Source of the DNA: an uncultured Dehalococcoidia bacterium
Lineage (GTDB): Bacteria > Chloroflexota > Dehalococcoidia > Lucifugimonadales > JADFKI01
Length of the DNA stretch: 64,000 nucleotides
Assembly (NCBI GenBank): GCA_958295865.1
Contig: CATQHF010000002.1
Span: forward strand, 248,001 to 312,000
Reading direction: 5' to 3'
The number at the start of each line of letters is the position of its first letter. The stretch's first letter is position 1. This document shows positions 25,490 to 34,397 of this stretch, piece by piece. The notes beneath the pieces were generated by a model. It was given only the letters and a program-made list of their open reading frames with translations, did not search any database and was not told the origin of the DNA. A program made the position numbers and the translations under genes.

Positions 25490-27585
25490 CAGGGAAGCAT
25501 GGATGCTGACGGCCGCGACGCATATTCACCGGCATTGACGCCGTGACGGAGCATCGCGGTATCGTTGCTCATGATAGTGGCGGAGACGGCTGAGAGCGTT
25601 ATCGGAATGTTTATGCCGGAGGGTACATCGACACGGATGCGGACGGCGTAGGAGACTACGCCTCGTTCGGTGCGCGCCTCTTCGTCGATGTAGCTGACGC
25701 TGCCGCCGAGCGGCGTATCGCCGATGCTTTCGATGTTCACGACGGCGCTCGCGCCTTCGCTGACGAAGGGTCTGCCGGCGGCGTCTATTACGCCGTCAAC
25801 TTCGATGACATCGGCAGCCACGACTTCAATCACGCTGAGTTCGTCGCCAACGCGGTCGTCGACCTCGACATTGACGAGGGACACGATGCCGTCTATGGGC
25901 GAGCGCACTATCGCGCCGTCGAGGTCTTTCTGCGCTTCAGCGAACATCGTATTCGCAAGTTGCAGCTCCGCTTCGGCTGTGCTTATCTGGTCGTCCAAGA
26001 GCGTTTGGCTGTCCGCAAGCCTTTGCTGAGCCGCTTCCAGCGCGGCTGACGCATGGTCACGATTCTTGCGCGCTCGTTCCACATAGATGCCGCCGTTCAG
26101 AGCGCGCTCCAAGTCTTCCTGTGCCTCCTCAAGCGCAACTTCGGCTTGGGCAAGTCCCGCTCGCGCAAGCGCGATGTTGAGCGGGTCTATATCTACGGTC
26201 AGTTCCGCAAGGTCCTTCTCCGACTCTTGCAGGTTTGCCTGAGCGAGTTGCAGACGCTTTTCGGCGTTCTCGACTACGCTGGCATCGGGGCCGTCTTCGA
26301 TTTCTTCCAAGTCGTCCCGCGCATCGGTCAATGCGACCTCGGCTGCCGTGATAGCGTCCAGCGTCCGTTCTGCCGTCGAGTCGGAGTTGCTGCGGACTTC
26401 CGCAAGACTATCGCGCGCGCGGTCGAGCGCGTCATAGGCGTTGTCCAGCTCGCGCGTGATGCAGAGTTCGCGCCTGCCGATGACATCTTCTTCGGAGCAT
26501 GTGGGCACGACTATGCCGAACTGCGGGTGTAGATTGAGCCAAGCCCAGATGGTGGTCTCGTTCCAGCGAGTGTTAGGGTCGTTAAGCGGTGGTCTCTGGG
26601 TGGCGTAGTCGGGGTTGAAGCGGTCGAAGGTCGCTTCGAGGTCGATGCCCCATTCGTCGATTAGTTGCTCGGATGTCATTTGCAGTTCGGCTTCGGTCGG
26701 CTCAGTGCCGAACCAGTACTTGAACAAGCCGACATAGCGTTCGCGCATCAGGCTTTCGGCATCCTCGGCCTGCGTGATGGCGTTTTGAACTCTAATTTGA
26801 GAGTCGGTGAGATTTCTGTTGGCGGCGTCGAGCGCGGTTGTGGCAAACGCGACGCGGTTGCGGGCGTCGCGCAGGGACTCGTCAGGAAAGCTGCCGTCCT
26901 TAATGTCGTCGTAGGCTTCCTGGGCGTTGTCCAGTTCCACGCGGGCTGCGGCAACCCTTTGCTCGGCTGCCGATACCGCGATTGCCTTCGGTGTCAGCAA
27001 CTCTTCCAGGCGCTCGTTGGCGTCGTCAAGGGCGACCTCTGCCTGAACGACCAAGAGCCGCGCGCCGACGACATTTATGCTTGGGGACTGCGTTAGGTCG
27101 TCAAGCGCGGCTTGCGCCTCGTCCAGGGCGACGACAGCGCCGGCGACTTCCAGTTCGGCGCGGGCAATCGAGCCGGGCTGAGAAAGACGGAGTGACGCTA
27201 GGTTGGATTCCGTGGCGACAATCCTCGACCGCGCCCGGACGACTGCTTGCTCCAGCTGCGCGATGGCCTGGGCGTCAAGCGCGGCGAGCGGCTGTCCGCT
27301 CTCAACGCTCTGCCCTTCGCTGACTAGCACCTCGCCCACGATGCCGGGCGACTCGAATGATAGCGTCCGGCTGTTCGGGAATACGAGGCTGCCCGATACC
27401 GGGATTTCGCGGGGCGCGCCCTGGGTCTGAACGGAAGCGGCGGGTACAGCGCCTGCATCGTCCGAGCCGCTGCTCAATGCCGCGCAAGCCGTGATAGCGG
27501 TTGCGGCAATCAGCATCAGCGACAAGAGCGCCAGCCGCGAACCAAGTTTGCCCCGTCCCGTAAATGTTTCCAACAAGCCATTCAT
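25489..27585 (-). CDS. Very long HlyD-like periplasmic adaptor lipoprotein
   Basis: A 698-residue membrane-fusion-type protein. A lipoprotein signal ends AATAITAC (Cys34). The lipoyl half-motifs GIVGEVLVSEGQSVESGQPLAALDA and ADAQKDLDGAIVRSPIDGIV-type sequence flank an extremely long alpha-helical region (about residues 85-560) rich in Ala, Glu and Asp repeats. That hairpin contains a non-coiled insertion near residues 270-355 with FKYWFGTEPTEAEL. A beta-barrel part with VEVDDRVGDELSVIEVV and VVNIESIGDTPLGG completes the fold. ATG 27585 has AAAGGG nine bases upstream. There is no partner ABC or RND pump in the window. It lies 147 bases after the histidine kinase. Confidence 0.85.
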   Translation of the reverse strand: MNGLLETFTGRGKLGSRLALLSLMLIAATAITACAALSSGSDDAGAVPAASVQTQGAPREIPVSGSLVFPNSRTLSFESPGIVGEVLVSEGQSVESGQPLAALDAQAIAQLEQAVVRARSRIVATESNLASLRLSQPGSIARAELEVAGAVVALDEAQAALDDLTQSPSINVVGARLLVVQAEVALDDANERLEELLTPKAIAVSAAEQRVAAARVELDNAQEAYDDIKDGSFPDESLRDARNRVAFATTALDAANRNLTDSQIRVQNAITQAEDAESLMRERYVGLFKYWFGTEPTEAELQMTSEQLIDEWGIDLEATFDRFNPDYATQRPPLNDPNTRWNETTIWAWLNLHPQFGIVVPTCSEEDVIGRRELCITRELDNAYDALDRARDSLAEVRSNSDSTAERTLDAITAAEVALTDARDDLEEIEDGPDASVVENAEKRLQLAQANLQESEKDLAELTVDIDPLNIALARAGLAQAEVALEEAQEDLERALNGGIYVERARKNRDHASAALEAAQQRLADSQTLLDDQISTAEAELQLANTMFAEAQKDLDGAIVRSPIDGIVSLVNVEVDDRVGDELSVIEVVAADVIEVDGVIDAAGRPFVSEGASAVVNIESIGDTPLGGSVSYIDEEARTERGVVSYAVRIRVDVPSGINIPITLSAVSATIMSNDTAMLRHGVNAGEYASRPSASMLP

Positions 27586-27732
27586 GCAGATTAACCCTTT
27601 CATTGCCGTCATTTTTTGCGACCATTCTTGCGCCCATATCTGTATGGTGAGTGGGCGCGGATCGGATGTCCCCAAGCATGATAGCACAGGAAGGGGTATG
27701 CTGTATGGCGGGCAGAGGGTACTTTGATCACC

Positions 27733-29943
27733 TTATCCTACCGGCGATGCGCTTGCCGATGGCACTAAGGGAATGTCGATTATCATCTCGGTGAACTCGC
27801 CCGGTTCGGTTTCTACGCGAATGCTGCCGCCGTGTTCGCGGATGATGTCGTTGGAGAGCGCAAGTCCCAACCCGGTGCCCTGCCCTGTGGGCTTGGTGGT
27901 GAAGAACGGGTTGAATATCTTCTCCACGACTTCGGCCGGCATTCCGTTGCCGTTGTCTTTGATGCGAACCTCCACGCTGTCTTCTGACCGCTTGGTGGCA
28001 ACCCAAAGAGTCGGGAAGTATCTATCGCTGCCCCGGTTGCCTCCGGCTTCCTCGATGGCGCGCCGCTTCTCGTCGGTCGCGTAGCAGGCGTTGCCCACCA
28101 TGTTGAGGAAGACGCGCCCCAAGTCCTGCGGAATGGCTTCCAGTTCGACCATTTCGGGGTCTAGGTCCTGGCGTATCTCCATCTGGAAGTCGGGGTCGGT
28201 CGCGCGCGCGCTGTGGTAGGCGAGGCGGCTGTACTCGTCGAGCAGGGAATTGATATTCGTGGGCTGCGGCTCAGTGGAGCCTCTGCCCATCATGAGCATG
28301 TCCTGGACGATACGGTTGGCGCGGTTGGTATGCGACTGGATGCGCTCCAGGTTTTGGGTAAGGTCGTCCGATATTTCCTGGATGTATTCGCGCTGGTCTT
28401 CGCTTATCTTGTCCGCGCTCTCGTCGATGACCTCTCCCATTTCTACCAGAAGTTCGCCGGAGACCTCGGAGAAGTTCTTCACGAAGTTCAGGGGATTTCT
28501 GATTTCATGGGCTACTCCGGCGGTGAGTTCGCCGAGCGCGGCGAGCTTCTCACGCATAACAATCTGGTCTTGGGCGCGGCCCAGTTCTTCCAGCGTGCCT
28601 TCTAGTTGGAGATTCGTGCTTTCCAGCTGAAGGTTCGCGTTTTCCAGCTGGTCGTTCTTCCCCTGCAATTCATTAGCGAGCTGCTCCACGAGATTCAGGC
28701 GCTGAACTTCCAGGGCGTGCCGTCGGAATACTTCCAGGGCGGCTGCCATGTCCGCCACTTCGTCGCGCCCGCCTATCTCTACCTGAGATTCCAGGTCGCC
28801 GCCTGCCATGCGCCGCATCCAGTCGGACAGCATTTGAAGACGCCGCAGCAGCACCCTGCCCACGAAGAACCAGGCGATGAGAAGCGCGCAGCCTATGCTG
28901 ATCGCGCTAATCGTCAGCAGAAGGGTGCGTCCCGTGTTGGTCGCTTGCGTGGATGCGAGGGTGGCTTGCTGGGCGCTGGCGTTTGCCGTGCTTACCAAGC
29001 CGTCAACATTGGCTACGAGGTCGACGGATATGTCGCGGTTGAGCGCCGTGAGATTGCGCTGAACCTGAACCAGCCTCAGCTCGCTGGCAAGCAGGTCGAA
29101 CCCGCCTTGCTCCCCTATTCCCAACTCTACCAGCCTTGCCAAGAGTGGGGTGACTTCGGAGCGCAGTTCGGACTCTTCAAGCGCTGCCGCGCTGCGCTCG
29201 ATGCGTCCCGCCGAGGATTCGAAGCGTTCGCGCAGCGGCTCAAGCAGAGGTCCTTCCGAGACGCTGAACGCGCTTTCCAGAAGGTGCGCGGCGATGCTGG
29301 CGTCCTCGTGGAGGCTTGCCAGATGGCGGTAGTTGCCAAGTTCGCTCTCCGAGAAATACTCTCGGCGGTCGGCGCTGGACTGTCCGAGGTCGCGGTAGCC
29401 TGTCATCGTGTAGAAGAGCTGGTCGTCAACTGCCGGAACCAGGATGTCGTCCAGTTGGATACGCAGGTCGCCAAGTTCCATCCGCAGAGCCTCGGAGCGC
29501 GCGCTCAGTTCCAGTATCTCTGCCCTCCTGTCCTCGATTGCCCGCACATTGAGATTCAGGTTGTCGGCATTGGCTTGGATACGGTCAAAGCGCTGGTCGC
29601 CTGTGCCTTGCTGTCCCAGAACTGCCAGATTTTCTTGGAGCAGATCGCGCGCTTCGGCGATGTCGGCGGAGACGAGCGCGAGTTCTTCCGGTGTGGCGGC
29701 GGTCGTCAGGCGCGGCGCGGCGACGACCAGCGTGCCGCTGTTCTGCGCGACGCCGAATGCCGCCACCAGTTCGGGGACGCTGCTCTCGTTCACGCGCAGC
29801 TGTGCCTCACCCACGCTGTTGAAGGAAAACCAGCCCACCAGGCTTGCCGCCACAGTGAGGGCAACGGATCCTCCAATCGCCAGATAGAGCTGGGTGGAGA
29901 TGCGGTAGCGTAGTTCCAGTAAGTTTTTAAGTTTGGCTATCAT
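27733..29943 (-). CDS. Membrane histidine kinase with TorS-like sensor and HAMP
   Basis: 736 residues. TM1 is about 17-42; the extracellular helical sensor (43-337) starts VNESSVPELVAAFGVAQNSG, resembling TorS-type sensors that read a periplasmic binding protein. TM2 is about 339-362 and HAMP about 363-415 (GGDLESQVEIGGRDEVADM). A coiled coil (420-465) leads to the HisKA domain with GELTAGVAHEIRNPLNF, phosphoacceptor His479. The HATPase has NMVGNAC (N box), KDNGNGMP (G1), NPFFTTKP (F) and GTGLGLAL (G2). The start overlaps the stop of the binding-protein gene as ATGA, which supports a functional pair. No separate response regulator follows; the receiver domain is upstream in the phosphatase gene. 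Confidence 0.92.
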   Translation of the reverse strand: MIAKLKNLLELRYRISTQLYLAIGGSVALTVAASLVGWFSFNSVGEAQLRVNESSVPELVAAFGVAQNSGTLVVAAPRLTTAATPEELALVSADIAEARDLLQENLAVLGQQGTGDQRFDRIQANADNLNLNVRAIEDRRAEILELSARSEALRMELGDLRIQLDDILVPAVDDQLFYTMTGYRDLGQSSADRREYFSESELGNYRHLASLHEDASIAAHLLESAFSVSEGPLLEPLRERFESSAGRIERSAAALEESELRSEVTPLLARLVELGIGEQGGFDLLASELRLVQVQRNLTALNRDISVDLVANVDGLVSTANASAQQATLASTQATNTGRTLLLTISAISIGCALLIAWFFVGRVLLRRLQMLSDWMRRMAGGDLESQVEIGGRDEVADMAAALEVFRRHALEVQRLNLVEQLANELQGKNDQLENANLQLESTNLQLEGTLEELGRAQDQIVMREKLAALGELTAGVAHEIRNPLNFVKNFSEVSGELLVEMGEVIDESADKISEDQREYIQEISDDLTQNLERIQSHTNRANRIVQDMLMMGRGSTEPQPTNINSLLDEYSRLAYHSARATDPDFQMEIRQDLDPEMVELEAIPQDLGRVFLNMVGNACYATDEKRRAIEEAGGNRGSDRYFPTLWVATKRSEDSVEVRIKDNGNGMPAEVVEKIFNPFFTTKPTGQGTGLGLALSNDIIREHGGSIRVETEPGEFTEMIIDIPLVPSASASPVG

Positions 29944-31202
29944 GGTATGTCCCGTAGCGTGTCAACGGGGTGATAGCCCCCGTCCGAGCCTATCGTGGTG
30001 AGAAATACTTTGTCCGAACCCTGGTTGTCGCCATCGCCGTACTGGAGCCGAAAGCCGTCTATGTCCACGGCATCGGCGCGGCGCAGGCTGTACAGGAAGC
30101 AGGCGCGGTCAATCTCTCTGCCGCATCTTTGAACGCCTTCGATTGCCAAGCGGCCCGCCAAGTAGCCTTCGAATGAGACGAAGCCGGGAACGGCATCGGG
30201 GGCGTAGTCTGACAGCGCGTCGAGGTAAGCGGCGGTAATCGGGATAGAGTCATCCGTCGGGAAGGGCACTACTTGGGTAACATAGACGCCCGTGCCGACG
30301 GGACCCAACTCCTTTGCCAGCGCATTGCTGCCCACGAAGGATACGGTCATGAAGATTGGATCCAAGCCCGTGTGCCGCGCCCATGCTATCAGCGCCGCCA
30401 CCGGCTTGTAAGCCCCAATCATGATTATCGCCTCGGGGTTTCCCTCTTTCAGGTCGAGCAAGGCGGTCTTCACCGCGGTGGTATTGCGCGGGTACAAGCC
30501 TATCGACACCGGCGCCATGTCGCGTCTGTCCAGGGCGAGGCGCACTCCGCGATAGCCGGCGCGACCGTAGGAATCGTCCTGATACATCACGGCGATGCGC
30601 TCGACGCCCAGGTCTCCGATGAGGCGGGCGACCATTTCCTCGGTCTCTTGGTAGTAGGATGAGCGCAGGTTGAGTATGTTGTCCCATTCCGGATCGCGCA
30701 GAAACTCAGCGCCCGTGAACGGGGCGATGAAGGGAACCTCGGCGTCGGCGGCGATGGGAGTTGCGGAGCGTGAAGTGGGAGTGCCGACTTCGCCGATAAG
30801 CGCGAATACGCCGTCCTCGATAAGCTGCAAGGTATTGGCTATGGCGGCTTCGGGTTCGTAGGCGTCATCGGCGAAAATCAGCTCCAGCTGCCGACCGTGG
30901 ACGCCGCCGCTCTTGTTCACTTCGTGGAACGCCGCTTGTATGCCCAGCCGCATGTTTCTGCCCAACTCTTGGGCGGGCCCGCTGAAGGCGGCGGACTGGC
31001 CGAACAGGACGCGAGTGTCGGATACGCCTGAATCTAAGTCGGATTCGTTATCTTGCACATTTGCGGGAGCGGGGGACCCCGGCTCGGCTACGGGTATCAG
31101 TACGACATCAGCGTTGCCGCATGCCAGTCCGAGTGACAGGCTTGCGGCTGCGATGAGAGTTGCTATCAGCGCGCGCCATGAAGGACGGAGTATCCGCATC
31201 AT
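29940..31202 (-). CDS. Periplasmic binding lipoprotein (Peripla_BP_6/branched-chain amino acid type)
   Basis: A 420-residue binding protein with a lipoprotein signal ending LSLGLAC (Cys28). The mature part starts with a disordered linker and then RVLFGQSAAFSGPAQELGRNMRLGIQAAF, the family's first strand and ligand-contact helix; HGRQLELIFADDAYEPEAAI and AVMYQDDSYGRAGYRGV follow. There are no permease or ATPase genes nearby, and it overlaps both neighbours by 4 bases (ATGA), lying between an anti-sigma-type kinase and a TorS-like sensor kinase. A sensing role rather than transport is therefore likely. The ligand cannot be told. Confidence 0.9.
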   Translation of the reverse strand: MMRILRPSWRALIATLIAAASLSLGLACGNADVVLIPVAEPGSPAPANVQDNESDLDSGVSDTRVLFGQSAAFSGPAQELGRNMRLGIQAAFHEVNKSGGVHGRQLELIFADDAYEPEAAIANTLQLIEDGVFALIGEVGTPTSRSATPIAADAEVPFIAPFTGAEFLRDPEWDNILNLRSSYYQETEEMVARLIGDLGVERIAVMYQDDSYGRAGYRGVRLALDRRDMAPVSIGLYPRNTTAVKTALLDLKEGNPEAIIMIGAYKPVAALIAWARHTGLDPIFMTVSFVGSNALAKELGPVGTGVYVTQVVPFPTDDSIPITAAYLDALSDYAPDAVPGFVSFEGYLAGRLAIEGVQRCGREIDRACFLYSLRRADAVDIDGFRLQYGDGDNQGSDKVFLTTIGSDGGYHPVDTLRDIP

Positions 31203-31618
31203 TCATTCCTGAGTGAGACCATGGTCAGATGATTTTTTCCATTTTCCCGCCGATAGCGCATGTCATCCATCATGTTCTTCACAAGATGGATGCCCAAGCC
31301 GCCTATGGGTCGTTCATCGGCGGACGCGGAGACATCGGGCAAGGGAGCGTCGCTCAGCGGGTCGAAAGGCCGCCCGTCGTCCACAATCTCGATTGTGAGA
31401 GCATCGGATTCGGAGATGAAGTTAACCTCTACTTCGTGGACGCCGCCATCGTACCCGTAATCCGCGATGTTGAGCAGGAGTTCTTCAATCACCAGATGCA
31501 CGCGGTACACCAGCGCGGGCGGCCAGTCCTCGCGCTCTCCCAGTTCTTCTACGGCGGCGGTGATATGGTCCAGCTCGCCGCGACTGGCTTCAACTTTTAG
31601 GGACAGTTTCTCGCTCAA
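31199..31618 (-). CDS. RsbW-like anti-sigma serine kinase (HATPase_c_2)
   Basis: A 139-residue GHKL ATPase of the RsbW/SpoIIAB type, which phosphorylates a STAS antagonist and sequesters a partner. The N box is VIEELLLNIADYG (Asn50), G1 is VDDGRPFDP and G2 is GGLGIHLVK, all intact. The start is TTG 31618, overlapping the stop codon of the phosphatase gene as TTGA. No sigma factor gene is in the window, so the target of the switch is unknown. Confidence 0.9.
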   Translation of the reverse strand: MSEKLSLKVEASRGELDHITAAVEELGEREDWPPALVYRVHLVIEELLLNIADYGYDGGVHEVEVNFISESDALTIEIVDDGRPFDPLSDAPLPDVSASADERPIGGLGIHLVKNMMDDMRYRRENGKNHLTMVSLRNE

Positions 31619-32793
31619 TCTTCAAGCTCGCGGCGGCAGAGTGTCAGGCAGGTGATGTCGTCGGATTGCGCGGCATCGCCGGCGAAAGCGTGCACGGCGT
31701 GAAAAACCGCATTGTTCGCCTCTTCGGAGTTATTGGGAGGGGCCGACGCGAATATCCCATGCAGTCGGTCGTTCCCGAACTCTTCCTCGTCGGCGTTCAT
31801 CGCCTCGGTAACTCCGTCGGTGTACAGCAAGACGGTATCGCCGGGCGCAAGGCTGATGGTGTGCTGCTCGTACTCCAGCCCGGGCACCAGTCCCAGGGCG
31901 ATGCCGCCGGTCAGTGGGAGCAGCTCGGAGCTTCCGTCGGCATGGACGAGGAGCGGCGAGTTGTGTCCGCCATTGGCGTAGGTCAGTTTTCCGCTCGCGG
32001 GGTCGTACTCCGCGTACAGGATGGTGACGAACATCCCGGCGTCGTTGTCCTGGCTGAGCATGTCGTTGACCTCGCGCAGCACCTCGCTTGGGCTGGTGCT
32101 GCCGATTGCCGCGCCCTTCATCAGGGTGCGGCTGGACATCATGAAGAGGGCGGCAGGCACACCCTTGCCGGACACATCCGCGATTGATAAGCCGATGTGG
32201 TCGTCATCCAGGCGTATGACATCGAAGAAATCGCCCCCTACATTGCGGGCAGCCTCCATGTTGCCGAAGATCTGGTAGTCAGAGCCTTTGGGGAACGTGG
32301 TAGGAAGGATGGACTGCTGCATATCGCTTGCGACATCCAGTTCGTTCTGTATGGCGACCAGCCTGTCCCTCGACGCGAGCGCGTCGCGCCACTCGGCTAT
32401 GTGGTTCAGCGTCCGCTCGACGGTGATTTCAAGGTCTTCAAAGTCGATGGGCTTGGTCACGAAGTCAAACGCTCCGCGGTTCATCGCCGTGCGGATGTTT
32501 TCCATGTCGCCGTATGCCGAGATGATGACCGCGCGCAGTTCGGGATCTACCTTGGGTATCTGCTCAAGCAGGGTAAGCCCGTCCATACGAGGCATGTTGA
32601 TGTCTGAAAGCACCATTTCAATCTCGTCGTCTGCGCGCAGCCGCTCCAGCGCTTCAATGCCGTTCTGGGCGAATACGAAGGTGTAGAGGCCTGAGCGGAT
32701 TTTGCGCCGCATGCGCTGAAGCACGAGCGGCTCTACATCAGGCTCGTCGTCGACTACGAGGATTTTGTGCGGTTTTCCCTTGCTCATGCTCAT
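31615..32793 (-). CDS. Response-regulator PP2C phosphatase (RsbU/SpoIIE type)
   Basis: 392 residues. The N-terminal receiver has the acidic pair VVDDEP (Asp15, Asp16), phospho-acceptor Asp64 in VLSDINMPRMDG and Lys114 in FVTKPID. A coiled linker follows and then a PP2C-type phosphatase domain with VGGDFFDVI (Asp188) and SIADVSGKGVPAALFM (Asp206), and later YTDGVTEAMN. Such proteins dephosphorylate a STAS antagonist when their receiver is phosphorylated. ATG 32793 is chosen because the receiver begins directly after it; the frame is open to 32910 without homology. It lies 28 bases after the STAS gene. Confidence 0.93.
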   Translation of the reverse strand: MSMSKGKPHKILVVDDEPDVEPLVLQRMRRKIRSGLYTFVFAQNGIEALERLRADDEIEMVLSDINMPRMDGLTLLEQIPKVDPELRAVIISAYGDMENIRTAMNRGAFDFVTKPIDFEDLEITVERTLNHIAEWRDALASRDRLVAIQNELDVASDMQQSILPTTFPKGSDYQIFGNMEAARNVGGDFFDVIRLDDDHIGLSIADVSGKGVPAALFMMSSRTLMKGAAIGSTSPSEVLREVNDMLSQDNDAGMFVTILYAEYDPASGKLTYANGGHNSPLLVHADGSSELLPLTGGIALGLVPGLEYEQHTISLAPGDTVLLYTDGVTEAMNADEEEFGNDRLHGIFASAPPNNSEEANNAVFHAVHAFAGDAAQSDDITCLTLCRRELED

Positions 32794-32821
32794 GTTTTGT
32801 GCCTTGTGGAACGGGTTTCGG

Positions 32822-33193
32822 TTAGCTGCCGAATGAGGAGAGGGCATCGGTCTGAGCGGCATGGGTCGGGATAATCTTGTCGAAGCCGCTAATCTGGAAG
32901 ACTTCGCCAATCGAAGGTGAGAGCGAGCACACCCCGAACTTCGCGTTCATCCTCTCCATCTGCCTAAATACGAGCAAAATGACCCTGAGGCCGGCGCTGC
33001 TGATGTATGCGAGGCCTTCAAAGTTCAAGAGCAAGGCGGTTATGTCGTCGGTCAAGAGGGTTTCGAGGGCGCTCTGGAACTCACGAGCGTTGCCGCCGTC
33101 AATTCTGCCCGCAGCCTTGGCGACGAGCGCACCGTCTATGTGCTCGCCTTCTATGGTCAAGTTATTGATTTCAGCAATCGTCCAAGTAGCCAT
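32822..33193 (-). CDS. STAS-domain anti-sigma factor antagonist
   Basis: A 123-residue single STAS domain. The phosphorylatable serine is in LAYISSAGLRVIL; by alignment with SpoIIAA/RsbV it is Ser66. It opens the operon that continues with its probable phosphatase and kinase. The 254-base gap before it (33194-33447) contains the inverted repeat TACGGAA/TTCCGTA (33288-33294 with 33304-33310), which could be an operator or part of a terminator for the preceding operon. Confidence 0.9.
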   Translation of the reverse strand: MATWTIAEINNLTIEGEHIDGALVAKAAGRIDGGNAREFQSALETLLTDDITALLLNFEGLAYISSAGLRVILLVFRQMERMNAKFGVCSLSPSIGEVFQISGFDKIIPTHAAQTDALSSFGS

Positions 33194-33447
33194 TGCTTCG
33201 CCTTCCTGATTATTAGATTTCGTTGGTGTTTCTCGAGAGTAACATGCCGCGATTCCATTTCGGCATCATCGCCATATATGTGCCATATACGGAATCCGCA
33301 GGTTTCCGTAAGTATAATCCAGTCTCACGCCCTATTCAATGCCTTGTGCGGATTTTCACATTCGCAGGGCTTCTCAGTTTTCTTGAACTGACAGGGCGCA
33401 GCGCCAAATTTGCCAGCGTAAAGTATAGCATCCATAGCGCAGTCGGT

Positions 33448-34392
33448 CTATATTACCGCATCGTAATCGAAATAGGTGGCTGACACGAGGTTGTGAAGTT
33501 CGCGGGAGTAGTCGCTCACTTGGCGCAGAGATTCCTCGTGGTCTTCCCTGTCCGGCCATTCGGAATGGACGAATGCGCTCAGACGGCCCGCAAGCCTGCG
33601 GACGGCGGCGGTGGAATCCGCGTCCGGGCCGGAGCTAAGTTCGGCAAGCTCGGACACTGCCGCATCGAGCGAGCGACGGAGTGAGTTGGGAAGCATCGGG
33701 TCGGCAACGAGCAAGTCCAGTACCCGCTCAGGATGCACTTCGACGCCATGCCTGCGGTTGTATGCTTCTAGCGCGTTGCAGACGCGGAGCAGGCTCGTCC
33801 AGTCTTCGTCGAGCGTCGTGCCGTCGTCAATCTGGGCAAGCAGCAGCGCGGTGGAGAGTTGGGCGCGCTCTATGAGGTGTCCGAGCTGCATGAAGCGCCA
33901 GCCGTCATCGCGGTACATGGTAGCGGCGGCTACGCCCGAAAAGGTGTTGATGTCCGTCACCACACTCGCATAGAAGCTTTCAGGCGAGGCGGCCCAGATG
34001 TCCGCCATGCCCAGCCTTTGAATACGCAGGTATGCCAGATTCAGGGATGTCCACATCTCGGCGCTGATGCAGTGGCGCATCTGGCGAGCGTTCTCGCGCC
34101 CAAGCGCGAAGCAACTCCACACCGAGCCGAAGTTGGAAGGCTCGAATGTGAGGTCGTCGGCTAGGGTGTAGGAATCGGCGAGGGTGAAGTCGTCGTCCTC
34201 GTCAAGTTCCAGGCTGCCGCCGGGAGGCTGGAGGCTCATGCTGGTGTAGATGCGCCGCCAGCCGAAGTATATCTCCTCGACGGGGCGATCCACCAGCGCC
34301 TCCGTCTCCACTGCCAGCAGACGGGAGAGGCGCTGCGCCCGCTCCAGGTATCTGCCCATCCAGTAAATGCCTTGCGCGCTGCGTGAGAGCAT
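33448..34392 (-). CDS. Alpha-E domain protein (DUF403)
   Basis: A 314-residue all-helical protein of the alpha-E family. The family start LSRSAQGIYWMGRYLERAQRLSRLL is intact. Later stretches VVTDINTFSGVAAATMYRDDGWRFMQLGHLIERAQ also match. ATG 34392 is chosen by alignment with the usual ML(S/A)R start; a TTG at 34401 that overlaps the amt stop is an alternative. Alpha-E proteins nearly always travel with a circularly permuted ATP-grasp protein, here two genes upstream, in predicted peptide-ligation systems. Biochemical role not established. Confidence 0.9.
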   Translation of the reverse strand: MLSRSAQGIYWMGRYLERAQRLSRLLAVETEALVDRPVEEIYFGWRRIYTSMSLQPPGGSLELDEDDDFTLADSYTLADDLTFEPSNFGSVWSCFALGRENARQMRHCISAEMWTSLNLAYLRIQRLGMADIWAASPESFYASVVTDINTFSGVAAATMYRDDGWRFMQLGHLIERAQLSTALLLAQIDDGTTLDEDWTSLLRVCNALEAYNRRHGVEVHPERVLDLLVADPMLPNSLRRSLDAAVSELAELSSGPDADSTAAVRRLAGRLSAFVHSEWPDREDHEESLRQVSDYSRELHNLVSATYFDYDAVI

Positions 34393-34397
34393 AGGGT

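Noticed and set aside
28606..29913. A 435-codon plus-strand frame opposite the histidine kinase
   Set aside because: It mirrors the coding constraints of the kinase, has no domain signature, and the kinase on the other strand is complete.
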